Shown: positions 18,038 to 27,450, counted from the stretch's first letter. The stretch is 64,000 bases of DNA from Pannonibacter carbonis (GCF_003012935.1 NZ_PUDR01000015.1:1-64000), one strand, 5' to 3'. Made by a program: numbers and translations. The notes: generated by a model not told the origin, from the letters alone.

Positions 18038-21000
18038 ATGCGGACACCCGGCGGCGCAAGGTTCAGTTCCTTTCTCGATTACATGGTCCGGCACCGGACA
18101 GCCGCGAACCTCTTGCTGATGGTGATGGTGCTTGGCGGCATCTTTGCCGCCCTGCAGATCCGGACGCAGTATTTCCCGGACGTGGTCAACGAGACCATGA
18201 CGGTCACCGTGCGCTGGGCCGGGGCAGGGCCCGAGGACATGGACCGGGGTGTCGTCGAGGTGCTGGCGCCGCCGTTGCTGGCGGTGGAAGGCGTCGAGGA
18301 GGCCCAGACAGTCGCCCGGCAGGGCGTTGCGACCTTTACCCTCACTTTTGAGGCCAACTGGGACATGGCGCGCGCCTCCGAGGAGGTGAAGTCTGCTGTC
18401 GACCAGACCCGGGCCAACCTGCCGGCTGGCGCCGAACAGCCCGAAGTGGCGCGGGGCGGGTTCCGGGACCGGGTGACCAATGTGGTCATCTACGGGCCGG
18501 TTGGTGTCGAGCAGATCGGACGTCTCGCCGATGACCTGCAGAGCCGGCTGTTCCGCGTCGGCGTTACAAAGGTCACTGTGCGCGGCGTCGCAGATCCGAT
18601 CATCCGGGTCAGCTTGCGCGAGGTGGATCTGATCCGGCACGATCTGACACTGCAGGATGTAGCCACCGCGATCGGCGCTGAAGCAGAAGCAGCGCCTGCC
18701 GGAAACATCGCCAACGGGGCTGCCCGGCTGCGCACCGGGGCTGACCGGCGCAGCGAGACGGATCTGGGCGATATCCGGATCCGGGCACCCGCCGGCGGCG
18801 AAGCGCTGGTGCTGCGGGCGGTTGCCAACATTGCGACCGAGGGCGCGGAACGGGGCATCGCCTATTTCCATGAAGGACAGCCGGCTGTCTTGCTGCGTAT
18901 CGACCGCAACGCGCAGGGCGATACGATCAAGATTCAGTCTCAGGTCGAGAAGACAGTCGCCGATCTGCGGCAGACGCTTCCCGCCGGCGTCCAGATCGTC
19001 CTGACGGAAACGCGGACACAGGAGATTGTCGACCGGCTTAACATTCTGGTCGAGAACGGCATTGTCGGTCTCCTGCTGGTTCTTCTGTTCCTGTTTCTGT
19101 TCCTCTCTGCCCGCACAGCCTTCTGGGTCGCGGCGGGCATTCCTGTCGCTATGGCAGCCACGCTTGGGATGATGTATGCCTTTGGCATGACGCTGAACAT
19201 GATGTCGCTGTTTGCGCTCATCATCTGTCTTGGCATTGTGGTTGATGATGCCATCGTCGTCGGCGAGCATGCGGATCAACTGGCCAAGCGGGGGTACTCA
19301 CCGACGGATGCCGCATCCCTTGCCGCCCGGCGGATGACGGCACCGGTGATTGCGGCGTCGCTGACGACCATGATCGCCTTTTCCGGCCTTGCCATCGTCG
19401 GCGGCCGGTTCGGATCACTGATCCAGGACATTCCGGTCACAGTCGGCATTGTACTAGCCGCCAGCCTTATTGAGTCGTTCCTGATCCTTCCGGCCCATAT
19501 GAAACATGCGATTGCCGCAGCGAACCAGAAGCAGTCCTGGTTCGACTGGCCGAACCGGGTGTTCAACCGGGGCTTTGAATGGTTCGTCGACCGGGCGTTC
19601 CGGCCGTTCGCCGCGCTGGTGCTGAAGCTGCGCTACCCGGTACTCGGCGGCGGTATCATGGTCCTGCTGCTGACCTTCAGTCTTTATGTCGACGGCACCG
19701 TGCCCTGGCGGTTCTTCAATTCGCCGGAGCGGGCAGTGGTGTCCGCAAACGTGGCGATGATGCCGGGAGCCGCCCGCGATGACACAAAGGCGATGCTGAG
19801 GGAGATGGAACGGGCGCTGGCAACCGTGAACGAACGCTATCGCGCGGAATATGGCGCGGCGCCGGTTCTGTTTTCCCTCACCCAGGTCGGTGGCAGTTCC
19901 GGCTGGGGCTTCAGGGCCGGGGAGACGAAAGATCCGGATCAGCTTGGCAGCATCGACATCGAACTGATTGACCCGGATCTGCGGCCCTATTCAGCAAACC
20001 GGTTCCTCTCCGATTGGGAGAAGGAAGTGAAAGCGACCCCGTTGCTGGAGACGATGTCGCTGCGCGGTGGACGCTCCGGCCCGGGCGGTCAGGCAATTGA
20101 CGTGCGGCTGCGTGGTGGGTCGGCTGATACGCTCAAAACGGCCGCCGAAGACCTGAAACGGCAGCTTTCGGCCCTGCCAGGTGTCGGGGCGCTTGAAGAC
20201 ACCATGGCCTTTGACAAGACCGAACTCACCGTGCGCCTGACGCCCAAAGGCGAGGCGCTCGGCTTCCGGTCCGAGCAGATCGCCAAGGAACTGCGCGACC
20301 GCCTGGAGGGCATCGAGGTGGTCGAGTTTCCGCTCGACCGGCGTACGGTGACGATCAAGGTGAACATGCCGGACGAGGAGACCAATGCCGCATTCCTCTA
20401 TGAAACCCGGGTCAGGTCGCCTGCTGGAACATATGTGGCCCTGAACGAAGTCGTTACCGTTACGGCGGACTATGGCTTCTCGTCCGTGCGGCGCGAGGCT
20501 GGATTGCGGACCTTGCGGGTGACGGGCGATATCTCCGAAGATGATGCATCGGCGGCGGTCGAGGTGATGGATACGCTGAAGGGGCGGATCCTGCCCGAGA
20601 TTACCAGCGCCTATGGCATCGAAACCGAGTTGGGCGGACTGGCGGAGCAGGAGAGTGATTTCCTGCGCGATGCCTTGCTTGGCCTGTCCCTGTGTCTGGC
20701 GGGGATCTATCTGACGCTGGCGTGGATCTTCGAATCCTGGACCCGCCCCCTGATCATCATGCTGGTGATTCCGTTTGGGGCTATCGGCATGATCTGGGGG
20801 CACTATCTGCATGGCCTGCCACTGTCGATGTTCTCCATCATCGGCTTCATCGGCATGGCGGGCATCATCATCAACGATTCCATCGTGCTGGTGACCACGA
20901 TCGATGAGCATCGTGCGATGAAGCCGTTCCGTCAGGCGATCATTGACGGGGTTTGCGATCGCCTGCGCGCGGTGATCCTGACGACGGCGACGACCGTCTT

Positions 21001-21241
21001 TGGCCTTGCGCCGCTGCTGTTCGAGGCGAGCCGGGCAGCGCAGTTCCTGCTGCCGACCGTGATCACGCTGGCGTATGGCCTCGGCTTTGGTCTGCTGCTC
21101 GTGCTGCTGCTGACCCCGTCTCTGCTGGCGATCCAGCACGACGCGGGCATGGCCTTGCGGTCGGGCCGCCGGGCCTTGCAGTTGCTTGGTGACCGGGCGC
21201 TCGGCGGTCGGCGAACCCCTGCCGGGCCGCGGCAGGGGTAA
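18038..21241 (+). CDS. RND family efflux pump, inner membrane subunit
   Basis: A 1067-residue proton-driven transporter of the AcrB/MdtB fold. Large periplasmic domains follow TM1 and TM7, and the TM4 proton relay pair is present in GIVVDDAIVVGEHAD. The GGxSGWGFRAGE and TM12-adjacent IMLVIPFGAIGMI blocks belong to the alphaproteobacterial subgroup near RND permeases of unknown specificity. It is encoded directly after its adaptor and is surely cotranscribed with it. No local regulator is adjacent. Whether it exports drugs, metals or lipids cannot be read from sequence alone. Confidence 0.92.
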   Translation: MRTPGGARFSSFLDYMVRHRTAANLLLMVMVLGGIFAALQIRTQYFPDVVNETMTVTVRWAGAGPEDMDRGVVEVLAPPLLAVEGVEEAQTVARQGVATFTLTFEANWDMARASEEVKSAVDQTRANLPAGAEQPEVARGGFRDRVTNVVIYGPVGVEQIGRLADDLQSRLFRVGVTKVTVRGVADPIIRVSLREVDLIRHDLTLQDVATAIGAEAEAAPAGNIANGAARLRTGADRRSETDLGDIRIRAPAGGEALVLRAVANIATEGAERGIAYFHEGQPAVLLRIDRNAQGDTIKIQSQVEKTVADLRQTLPAGVQIVLTETRTQEIVDRLNILVENGIVGLLLVLLFLFLFLSARTAFWVAAGIPVAMAATLGMMYAFGMTLNMMSLFALIICLGIVVDDAIVVGEHADQLAKRGYSPTDAASLAARRMTAPVIAASLTTMIAFSGLAIVGGRFGSLIQDIPVTVGIVLAASLIESFLILPAHMKHAIAAANQKQSWFDWPNRVFNRGFEWFVDRAFRPFAALVLKLRYPVLGGGIMVLLLTFSLYVDGTVPWRFFNSPERAVVSANVAMMPGAARDDTKAMLREMERALATVNERYRAEYGAAPVLFSLTQVGGSSGWGFRAGETKDPDQLGSIDIELIDPDLRPYSANRFLSDWEKEVKATPLLETMSLRGGRSGPGGQAIDVRLRGGSADTLKTAAEDLKRQLSALPGVGALEDTMAFDKTELTVRLTPKGEALGFRSEQIAKELRDRLEGIEVVEFPLDRRTVTIKVNMPDEETNAAFLYETRVRSPAGTYVALNEVVTVTADYGFSSVRREAGLRTLRVTGDISEDDASAAVEVMDTLKGRILPEITSAYGIETELGGLAEQESDFLRDALLGLSLCLAGIYLTLAWIFESWTRPLIIMLVIPFGAIGMIWGHYLHGLPLSMFSIIGFIGMAGIIINDSIVLVTTIDEHRAMKPFRQAIIDGVCDRLRAVILTTATTVFGLAPLLFEASRAAQFLLPTVITLAYGLGFGLLLVLLLTPSLLAIQHDAGMALRSGRRALQLLGDRALGGRRTPAGPRQG

Positions 21242-21250
21242 AACGCGCAA

Positions 21251-21270
21251 GGCGGGCCGTCTGGCCCGCC
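21251..21270. terminator. Hairpin between convergent RND pump and GST genes
   Basis: GGCGGGCC and GGCCCGCC form an 8-base perfect stem with a 4-base loop, placed between two convergent stops. There is no T tract on either side, so this is a weak or factor-assisted bidirectional terminator. Confidence 0.5.
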
Positions 21271-21283
21271 CGCGCCATCGGAC

Positions 21284-21904
21284 TTACCACTCCACTGGTT
21301 CTATGCGGGTCTTGGCGAACATCGGCACATGCGCCTCGAAGCTGTCCAGCCATGCTTCCAGATGCGGGCTGGTGCTGCGCCAGGTGCCCTTGAAGCGCAG
21401 GTCTAGGTAGCCAAGGGCGCAGGCCAGCGCGATCTCGCCGATATTGACATCCAGGCCTGAAACCATGCGTGGCGGGGCGGCCTCCAGCGCGGACAAGGCC
21501 CGTGCGACCTTGTCGGCCTGATAGGCGACCCAGTCGGGATGGCGCCGCTCTTCCGGCCTGACGCGCTTTTCATAGACCTGCAGGATGCTGGCATCATTCA
21601 TGCCGTCGGCCATCGCCTGCAGGCGCAGGATTTCGAACCGGGAAATGTCGGCGGGAATGATCCGGCCACCGCCGGCGACAAAGTCCAGATATTCGACAAT
21701 GACACGGCTGTCATAGAGCACGGTGCCGTCTTCCAGGATCAGCGCAGGGATCTTGCCCAGCGGGTTCTGCACCCGGATGGTGTCTTCCGGATTGGTCGTG
21801 TCCGCCATGTCGATGGAGATGCGGTCGCTCAGGCCAAGGACACTGGCAGCGATCTTGACCTTGCGGCCGAAGGGGGAGGCGGGGGACGAGCGAAGGATCA
21901 GCAT
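21284..21904 (-). CDS. Glutathione S-transferase family protein
   Basis: A 206-residue cytosolic GST. The N-terminal thioredoxin-like domain has the catalytic-loop region LRSSPASPFGRKV, with serine residues in the usual position, and the cis-proline block NPLGKIPALILEDGTVLYDSRVIVEYL (read in parts). The helical C-terminal domain ends in LRFKGTWRSTSPHLEAWLDSF. Homologues conjugate glutathione or reduce small electrophiles. It is a single gene convergent with the RND pump. Confidence 0.88.
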   Translation of the reverse strand: MLILRSSPASPFGRKVKIAASVLGLSDRISIDMADTTNPEDTIRVQNPLGKIPALILEDGTVLYDSRVIVEYLDFVAGGGRIIPADISRFEILRLQAMADGMNDASILQVYEKRVRPEERRHPDWVAYQADKVARALSALEAAPPRMVSGLDVNIGEIALACALGYLDLRFKGTWRSTSPHLEAWLDSFEAHVPMFAKTRIEPVEW

Positions 21905-22115
21905 GGGCAGGCTACTCCACAGGGGCTATGGTCCGAAGGCCCTTCACCTCGGCTTGGGAAAGGCGATCAACCGGAAGGCGGAACCCCAACTGTGCATGGC
22001 GCGACCCGGTCATCAAGAGCCAAATACACTGAAATCGCTGGGATCTTTGAGCTAAACTCTACCGGATTGTCTTAAGGTTTTTTAAAGGAATGCGGCTAGC
22101 TTGTCCGAGGCGCGA

Positions 22116-22418
22116 ATGGATGGAGCCTTGGTTTTGGCGGTTGCACAGCTCTGGAGCAGATACTGGATTGCCCGTTGTCTCATGGAGACGGGGCTTCTTG
22201 CCTGCATGTTCTATGTTTTATCCGGCCCCTCCTTCGAGCACATGCGCCCGGCATTCGCGGAAAAGCCCTTGCATGACTATCGCATGGCGGTGCACGAAGC
22301 GGCCAAGGACGTGATGTTTGCCTTTGACAGCGGTCCCGTACAGGTGATGACCCTGCGTATCGAACGGATGCGCCGCCAGTACATTGACGACAAGCTGAGG
22401 CTCGAACTGCCCCGATAA
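22116..22418 (+). CDS. Hypothetical small protein
   Basis: A 100-residue frame that starts at an ATG preceded by GAGG. It contains one hydrophobic helix in the first half (the LETGLLACMFYVLSG region) and a charged C-terminal helix (RIERMRRQYIDDKLRLELPR). I do not recognise the family. The frame is free of competing genes on the other strand and has a plausible site for initiation, but codon evidence is moderate, so it could be spurious. Confidence 0.5.
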   Translation: MDGALVLAVAQLWSRYWIARCLMETGLLACMFYVLSGPSFEHMRPAFAEKPLHDYRMAVHEAAKDVMFAFDSGPVQVMTLRIERMRRQYIDDKLRLELPR

Positions 22419-22524
22419 GGCAATTCCAGTAAAGCTGATGGCGATTTTTTCGTTCAGAACGACCTGGAAAAAAGATACAGCTCTTCGTCGCTCTGGTCCC
22501 GCCCTGCCTGCGTCAGGCGTCTCC

Positions 22525-23208
22525 CTATTGCCTGGGTGGGGGAACGTCGACAACACGCGCGCGGCAGCCCGCACGGTCAACCCCAGGACAGGACCGGAAA
22601 TTCAGGTCCTTGTCGAAACATACCCTGACTTCTTGCAGCTTGCCGTTGGTACAGGTCACTGCGACGGCGGTGTCGCGCAGGCCCGGGTTTGACAAGCGGA
22701 AGGCCATTTCCACGGCATCCGGCCCAATACGACCGCCGTTGCGCAGGTTCTGGAACGCAGCCGGGATCTTGATCTTCTCATAGGCTGCGCGTGTCAGGTC
22801 GAAATAGTCTGTAGGACTGAGCCCGCTGCAACTGCCATGCTTGCGCCACTGATGTTGCAGTAGACTGCGGCTTGGCATGATGTCGAACATGCCGGTCATG
22901 ACCTCGGAACTGGGCTGAATGTCGCGCGGGAGCGGGCAGAAGTCCGGCCAGGCCCTCTCCTTCTGCGGCCACAGGCCGTGCACGATGAACCGGAACGGCC
23001 GCGAGGCCCGGCATTGCTGCGGGTCGGCTCGCGATCCGGCTTCCGAACAATAGGTCGGCGACCAGGACAGAGCGAGGACATAGAAGTCGAAATCACCCGC
23101 CCGGTCTTCGTTGGCCGCGGTAAAAGTCGTACCCAGGGCAACAATGCCGGCAAACGCGGCAAGCCCGGCAAGCGCGGCAGCAAGACGCCGGGCTCCAGAT
23201 CGAAACAT
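22525..23208 (-). CDS. Ribonuclease T2 family protein
   Basis: A 227-residue exported RNase with an N-terminal signal segment. Both catalytic segments are intact: CAS1 as FIVHGLWPQ and CAS2 as QHQWRKHGSCSG, each with its active histidine. Several cysteines are spaced for the usual disulfides. RNase T2 cleaves RNA to 2',3'-cyclic phosphates in the periplasm or outside. The start is 38 bases after the stop of a small exported protein, with which it probably forms an operon. Confidence 0.92.
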   Translation of the reverse strand: MFRSGARRLAAALAGLAAFAGIVALGTTFTAANEDRAGDFDFYVLALSWSPTYCSEAGSRADPQQCRASRPFRFIVHGLWPQKERAWPDFCPLPRDIQPSSEVMTGMFDIMPSRSLLQHQWRKHGSCSGLSPTDYFDLTRAAYEKIKIPAAFQNLRNGGRIGPDAVEMAFRLSNPGLRDTAVAVTCTNGKLQEVRVCFDKDLNFRSCPGVDRAGCRARVVDVPPPRQ

Positions 23209-23246
23209 TGCTCGCTCCCGTCAGAGTGACATCTTGCGTGCCGCAA

Positions 23247-23696
23247 TCACGGGCGAACCGTGCGGCAGGAGGCATCGCGCACATGCCAACGGTCTAGGCC
23301 GTTCAGGCAGGCATCGACACCCCAGGACATGCCAACGAAGCTGCCGTGCTCAACAAGGGCGTAGTGGACAGTGTGCCGGCTGCCATCGGACAATGTCGCG
23401 ATGCCGGTGCAGAAGCGGCGGGCCAGCGGGCTGATGCCATTGGCCTTGTAGGCAACCTCGGCAATCCGGTCGATGACCGTAATGGTGCGCCCAGCGTAGT
23501 AAAGCGCGTCCGCCGAGGCCACGCGCCCCGCAACAGCGCTCTGGACGGCCGGACTGTCACAGGCGGGCAGGCGCGGCTCGGCCGTGCTCGAGAAATAGAC
23601 TTGCTCCTGTGCCTGGACGGGCAAGGCCAGTGCCGAAGCGATGGCCAGAAGAGTGGCCACAATGCACAGGTGGGACATCCGAAGTGTGTTGAACAT
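23247..23696 (-). CDS. Small exported protein with four cysteines, upstream of RNase T2
   Basis: A 149-residue protein with a signal peptide (cleavage after ALPVQAQ) and exactly four cysteines in the predicted mature part (LPAC, RRFC, DACL and ASC), enough for two disulfide bonds. The start MFNTLRMSHL at 23696 was chosen because the signal sequence begins directly after it. I do not recognise the family. Its placement directly before an exported RNase suggests a linked role such as substrate supply, folding help or inhibition, but this is inference only. Confidence 0.72.
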   Translation of the reverse strand: MFNTLRMSHLCIVATLLAIASALALPVQAQEQVYFSSTAEPRLPACDSPAVQSAVAGRVASADALYYAGRTITVIDRIAEVAYKANGISPLARRFCTGIATLSDGSRHTVHYALVEHGSFVGMSWGVDACLNGLDRWHVRDASCRTVRP

Positions 23697-23849
23697 GTGT
23701 GAAATCCCCGACGGCAAGTCTCGCGCCACGCGCCGACCTTGGCGCAGCGCTCTGTCAGCGTCAAGGTGAAAGCCGTGTCGGGTCGAGGGCCTGCCAGACC
23801 GGAAGGGTGAGCGCCGGTGGAGGGCTGACCTGTCCTCTACTCGCGAGAT

Positions 23850-24698
23850 CTACTCGGGCACGACCTGATGGACATGCGCGGCAGCGCCGGGGCCTTCGGC
23901 GAGAATGTCCCGCAACCAAGGCAAGGCGATGCGCATGTCTTCGGCAAGAGTGAAGGGCGGATTGACCAGCGTCATGCCGGAGCCCCGCATGGGACTGTCC
24001 GGATCGCTGCGGCCGATGCTGAGTTCCAGGGCCAGGATATCGCGCAGCCCCGCATCTTCCAGTGCGGTATGGAACTGCTTGACCGCGCGCCAGTCCTTCA
24101 TGGGATACCAAAGGAGATACATCCCGCCCGGCCAGCGCTTCCAGGCCTTGATGAGGCCATCGGCCATGCGCTCGAACTCGTCGGTGACCTCGAAGGCGGG
24201 ATCGATCAGCACCAGGCCCCGCTTTTCCTTGGGCGGAACGAAGCTGCCGAGGGCCAGCCAGCCGTCGAGGTGAATAACCTTGACCTGATGATCGCCTGCG
24301 AAGCGCTGTGACAACGTTTCATAGTCTGCCGGATGCAGTTCGGTCAGGGTCATCCGGTCCTGCGGGCGCAGCAAAGCTCGGGTAAGAGCGGGTGATCCGG
24401 GATAGACGTCGAGGGTGCCGGACGGATTGGCGGCCTTGACTGCATCCAGCCACGGGGAAAGGACCCTGGCGACCGGCTCCGGGCAAGCTTCTGCCAGCAC
24501 CCGGCCGATGCCGCGTTCCCATTCGCCGGTTTTCTGCATTTCTTCAAGCGACAGAGGATAGTTGCCGATGCCGGCATGTGTATCGAGTATCCGGAAGGGC
24601 GCCGCCTTGCGCTGCATGTAGACCAGGCAACTGGCGAGCACGGCGTGTTTCAGGACGTCGCCGATGTTGCCGGCGTGATAGGCGTGGCGGTAGTTCAT
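23850..24698 (-). CDS. rlmJ: 23S rRNA (adenine(2030)-N6)-methyltransferase
   Basis: A 282-residue methyltransferase that modifies A2030 of 23S rRNA with S-adenosylmethionine. It has the family start MNYRHAYHAGNIGDVLKH, the catalytic block VLIDPAFE (equivalent to DPPYE in E. coli RlmJ), and the NPPFTL motif near the C terminus. The length matches the family. The start overlaps the stop of the upstream GNAT gene by four bases. Confidence 0.93.
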   Translation of the reverse strand: MNYRHAYHAGNIGDVLKHAVLASCLVYMQRKAAPFRILDTHAGIGNYPLSLEEMQKTGEWERGIGRVLAEACPEPVARVLSPWLDAVKAANPSGTLDVYPGSPALTRALLRPQDRMTLTELHPADYETLSQRFAGDHQVKVIHLDGWLALGSFVPPKEKRGLVLIDPAFEVTDEFERMADGLIKAWKRWPGGMYLLWYPMKDWRAVKQFHTALEDAGLRDILALELSIGRSDPDSPMRGSGMTLVNPPFTLAEDMRIALPWLRDILAEGPGAAAHVHQVVPE

Positions 24699-25183
24699 GC
24701 GGTGGCTTCCTCTGCCGGACGTGCGAGAAACACCACGGCCTTGTCGCCATGGTCGAGGTGGCCGACGGGCCGGAATCCCAGCCGGGTGTGAAACCGAAGC
24801 GAGCCCGGGTTGGCCGGCCTTTCGTTGACCTCACAGGTGATCGGTCGGCCAGATCCAGCCTCGGCATCCTTAAGCGCCTTGTACAGGCGGTCTCCAAGAC
24901 CAAGCCCGCGATGCCTATCGGCCACCGCTATCCGATCCACATAGGCCATGCGGGAAAAGCGATTGCTCAGCCAGCGATAGTTCGCACTGTCATACGCGGC
25001 CCCTTCATGCAGGCACAAGAGAAAGCCGGCCGGGGCGGATTCGATCTCGGCCACCAGCACATGAGCGGCTTGCTCAACCAGGTGCTGAAGCCGTGGCATG
25101 TCCAGTTCGCCGACGCCAGGTGTACAGGCATTGTTGATAGCGAGCAGGACCGGAAGATCTTCGGATCGCACGGGACGGATCAT
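24695..25183 (-). CDS. GNAT acetyltransferase
   Basis: A 162-residue GNAT protein opening MIRPVRSEDLPVLLAINNACTPGVG. The acetyl-CoA loop reads VDRIAVADRHRGLGLGDRLY, followed by ITCEVNERPANPGSLRFHTRLGF near the end. The substrate is unknown. It is translationally coupled (four-base overlap) to rlmJ downstream, which may hint at a ribosome-related job or only at shared expression. The ATG at 25183 is used; upstream in-frame sequence extends into the downstream terminator of the cold-shock gene. Confidence 0.87.
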   Translation of the reverse strand: MIRPVRSEDLPVLLAINNACTPGVGELDMPRLQHLVEQAAHVLVAEIESAPAGFLLCLHEGAAYDSANYRWLSNRFSRMAYVDRIAVADRHRGLGLGDRLYKALKDAEAGSGRPITCEVNERPANPGSLRFHTRLGFRPVGHLDHGDKAVVFLARPAEEATA

Positions 25184-25234
25184 GGCAACGATATCACCGG
25201 GGCTTGAGCAGGGGCGCAAAGTGATGCGGGGCTG

Positions 25235-25262
25235 AAAAAGACGACGGCCCCGAAAGGGGCCG
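25235..25262 (-). terminator. Rho-independent terminator after the cold-shock gene
   Basis: On the minus strand a CGGCCCC/GGGGCCG stem with a TTTC loop is followed by GTCGTC and a run of five T. It lies 28 bases beyond the cold-shock gene stop. Confidence 0.88.
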
Positions 25263-25290
25263 CCGAATTTCATTCTCGTCGGGGTGACGA

Positions 25291-26136
25291 TCAGTCGTCG
25301 TAACCGTCGCTGTCGTTGTCGGCATGACCGGCGTCACCGCCAGCATCGCCTTCGAGCAACTGCAGGTCGACAGCCTTCGGTCCCTTGCCACGACGGTCCG
25401 GCTCGGTCTCGAACGAGACGCGCTGGCCGCTGTCGAGTGCCTGGAAGCCCGAACGCTCAACGGCGGAGATGTGAACGAACACATCGGCTTCGCCGTTGTC
25501 CGGGGTAATGAAGCCAAAGCCCTTGTCGGCCTTGAAGAACTTCACAGTTCCCGGCTGACGCGGACCGCGCTCGACCGGAGCGTCGAACTCGGGACGCGGG
25601 CGACGCGGACGGAAGCCGTCACCATCGCCTTCACCGCCGCCGCCGAAGCGACCACCGCCGCCGCCACCGCCGCCGTAGCCACCGCCACCGCTGCGTCCAC
25701 CGCCGCCGTAGCCACCGCCACCGCCGCCGTATCCACCGCCGCCGCCGCTGCGACCACCGCCGTAGCCACCGCCGCCGCCGTCACGACCGCCGCCGCCGCC
25801 GTAACCGCCGCCACCGCTGCGACCACCGCCGTAACCGCCGCCGCCGCCATCACGGCTGCCGCCGCCATAACCGCCGCCGTCGCGACCCGCACCATAGGTG
25901 CCGCCGCCACCGCCGTAGCCGCCGCCGCCTTCACGGCCGCCGCCGTAGCCGCCGCCATTGTTGTAACCGCCGCCGCTGTTGTAGCCGCCGCCGCCACCGC
26001 TATTGTAACCACCGCCGCCGCCGAAATCACTGCTGCCGCCGCCGCCGAAATCGCTGCCGAAGTCCTGCGGACCGCCGAACTCGCGCTTGCCGCCGCGCCG
26101 TCCGCGCGCTCGCCGGTCCGAATCGCCATCGTGCAT
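25291..26136 (-). CDS. Cold-shock domain protein with a long glycine-rich N-terminal region
   Basis: A 281-residue protein. Residues 196-263 are a complete cold-shock domain with RNP1 as KGFGFITP and RNP2 as VFVHISAV, the surfaces that bind single-stranded RNA and DNA. Residues 20-175 are an extreme Gly/Tyr/Arg/Ser tract built from [10 protein letters not shown]-like units, expected to be disordered. The tail is acidic. Most bacterial cold-shock proteins are about 70 residues with no such tract. The ATG at 26136 follows AAGGTGA. The repeats make this DNA prone to length change and to assembly error. Confidence 0.9.
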   Translation of the reverse strand: MHDGDSDRRARGRRGGKREFGGPQDFGSDFGGGGSSDFGGGGGYNSGGGGGYNSGGGYNNGGGYGGGREGGGGYGGGGGTYGAGRDGGGYGGGSRDGGGGGYGGGRSGGGGYGGGGGRDGGGGGYGGGRSGGGGGYGGGGGGYGGGGRSGGGGYGGGGGGGGRFGGGGEGDGDGFRPRRPRPEFDAPVERGPRQPGTVKFFKADKGFGFITPDNGEADVFVHISAVERSGFQALDSGQRVSFETEPDRRGKGPKAVDLQLLEGDAGGDAGHADNDSDGYDD

Positions 26137-26768
26137 TGCTGAATCACCTTCATTTCGTGCCGCCTTTGACGGCACCGACCCATTCCTCGATATCCGCATC
26201 ACTGATGCGGGCTTTGTGCCGGCCACAGGACAGCACCTGCAATCGGCATGGTGTTCGGGTGGAACATCATAGCTGCAACCCGACCCAGACCTCTGCAACT
26301 GATATCTTACCTTCGCTCAAGGCCTTCGGGCAAGCGAATCCTTCTCACTCTTTTGTCTTCAAATCTTGAGACGTTGGCTAGTTTTCGATGGGCTGTCGCA
26401 ACGGAAATACCGACTTGTTGCCGGACAGCGATGCAGCAGATGGCGGAGGGGGCGTCCCCTGTGGCCTGCGGGTCTGGGATGCTGACTGAAAGCCATTCTG
26501 TATGCGATGCAACTGTTGGGTGGAGCGCAATTGTTTCGCATTGATTTCTACTATTGGTTGCAGCTTCAGCGCAATATTTCTGGCCTTGTTGCGATGGCCG
26601 ACCGGAACTGTGGTTGTGCAATGCGGCGGCTCTGCTGCGGTGCACCGCAAAGTGATCAAGGTGCCCTGGCGGGATCTGCAGTGTTTGCCACATCCAACAA
26701 GCCAAAGCTTGATTGGCGATGGTCTGGCGGGTAGTCAGGCCGGATCAACCCTTCGCCGGAGCAAAGCC
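26137..26768. other. Long divergent leader region between cold-shock and MBL genes
   Basis: About 630 bases without a supported gene. Open frames on both strands have unconvincing translations and no ribosome binding site. The stretch 26260-26640 is clearly richer in A/T than its surroundings. It should hold the cold-shock gene promoter and a long 5' leader, as many cold-shock genes have. No known riboswitch was recognised. Confidence 0.45.
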
Positions 26769-27437
26769 ATGTCCAGTCCTGAAGATGCCGAAAGCGGCCT
26801 TCCGCCGATCCAGGTCGCGATCATTCCGGTCACCAGCTTTCAGCAGAACTGCTCGCTGATCTGGAACCCGGCGACGGGTCATGGTGTCGTGGTTGATCCG
26901 GGCGGCGATGTCGAGATCATTCTGGAGACGGTGGCGGCCTACAAGGTCCAGGTTGAGCGGATCCTGCTCACCCATGGGCATCTGGATCACGTGGGCGGAG
27001 CCGCCGAACTCGCCCTGGCGCTCAATGTTCCGGTCGAGGGGCCACATGAGGCGGATCGCCCGCTGCTGGCACGTGTCGAGGAACAGGCCGTCAAATTCGG
27101 GGTTGCGGGGCTGAAGAGCGTCACGCCGGACCGCTGGCTGGTCGAAGGAGAGACCGTCCGGATTGCGGATCGGGACTTTGCCGTGCTGCATTGCCCGGGT
27201 CATGCGCCCGGACATGTCGTGTTCTTCGATGCGGAACTGCGCTTTGCCATCTCAGGCGACGTGCTGTTTGCTGGATCCGTCGGGCGGACGGATCTCCCTG
27301 GCGGTGACCATGCAACCCTCATTGCCTCGATCCGCGACAAACTGCTGCCGCTCGGGGATGATGTCACATTCCTGCCGGGGCATGGGCCTGCCTCGACGAT
27401 CGGACAGGAGCGTCTGACCAATCCGTTCCTGCGCTGA
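26769..27437 (+). CDS. MBL-fold metallo-hydrolase, glyoxalase II-like
   Basis: A 222-residue metallo-beta-lactamase-fold enzyme with metal motif THGHLDHVGG, then CPGHAPGH, SGDVLFAGSVGRTDLPGG and the final histidine in LPGHGPAS. This pattern is that of the short glyoxalase II/YcbL group, which hydrolyses thioesters such as S-lactoylglutathione or persulfides. The ATG at 26769 follows GGAG by seven bases. It converges with the DUF1402 gene, 13 bases apart. Confidence 0.9.
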   Translation: MSSPEDAESGLPPIQVAIIPVTSFQQNCSLIWNPATGHGVVVDPGGDVEIILETVAAYKVQVERILLTHGHLDHVGGAAELALALNVPVEGPHEADRPLLARVEEQAVKFGVAGLKSVTPDRWLVEGETVRIADRDFAVLHCPGHAPGHVVFFDAELRFAISGDVLFAGSVGRTDLPGGDHATLIASIRDKLLPLGDDVTFLPGHGPASTIGQERLTNPFLR

Positions 27438-27450
27438 GCGGGAACGGAAA

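Noticed and set aside
25324-26142. Plus-strand Ala/Thr-rich protein of 272 residues
   Set aside because: Antisense of the glycine tract of the cold-shock protein; the repeat DNA gives open frames on both strands.
26307-26705. Minus-strand frame of 132 codons upstream of the cold-shock gene
   Set aside because: No ribosome binding site, odd composition and no recognisable domain; the region is A/T-rich and looks non-coding.
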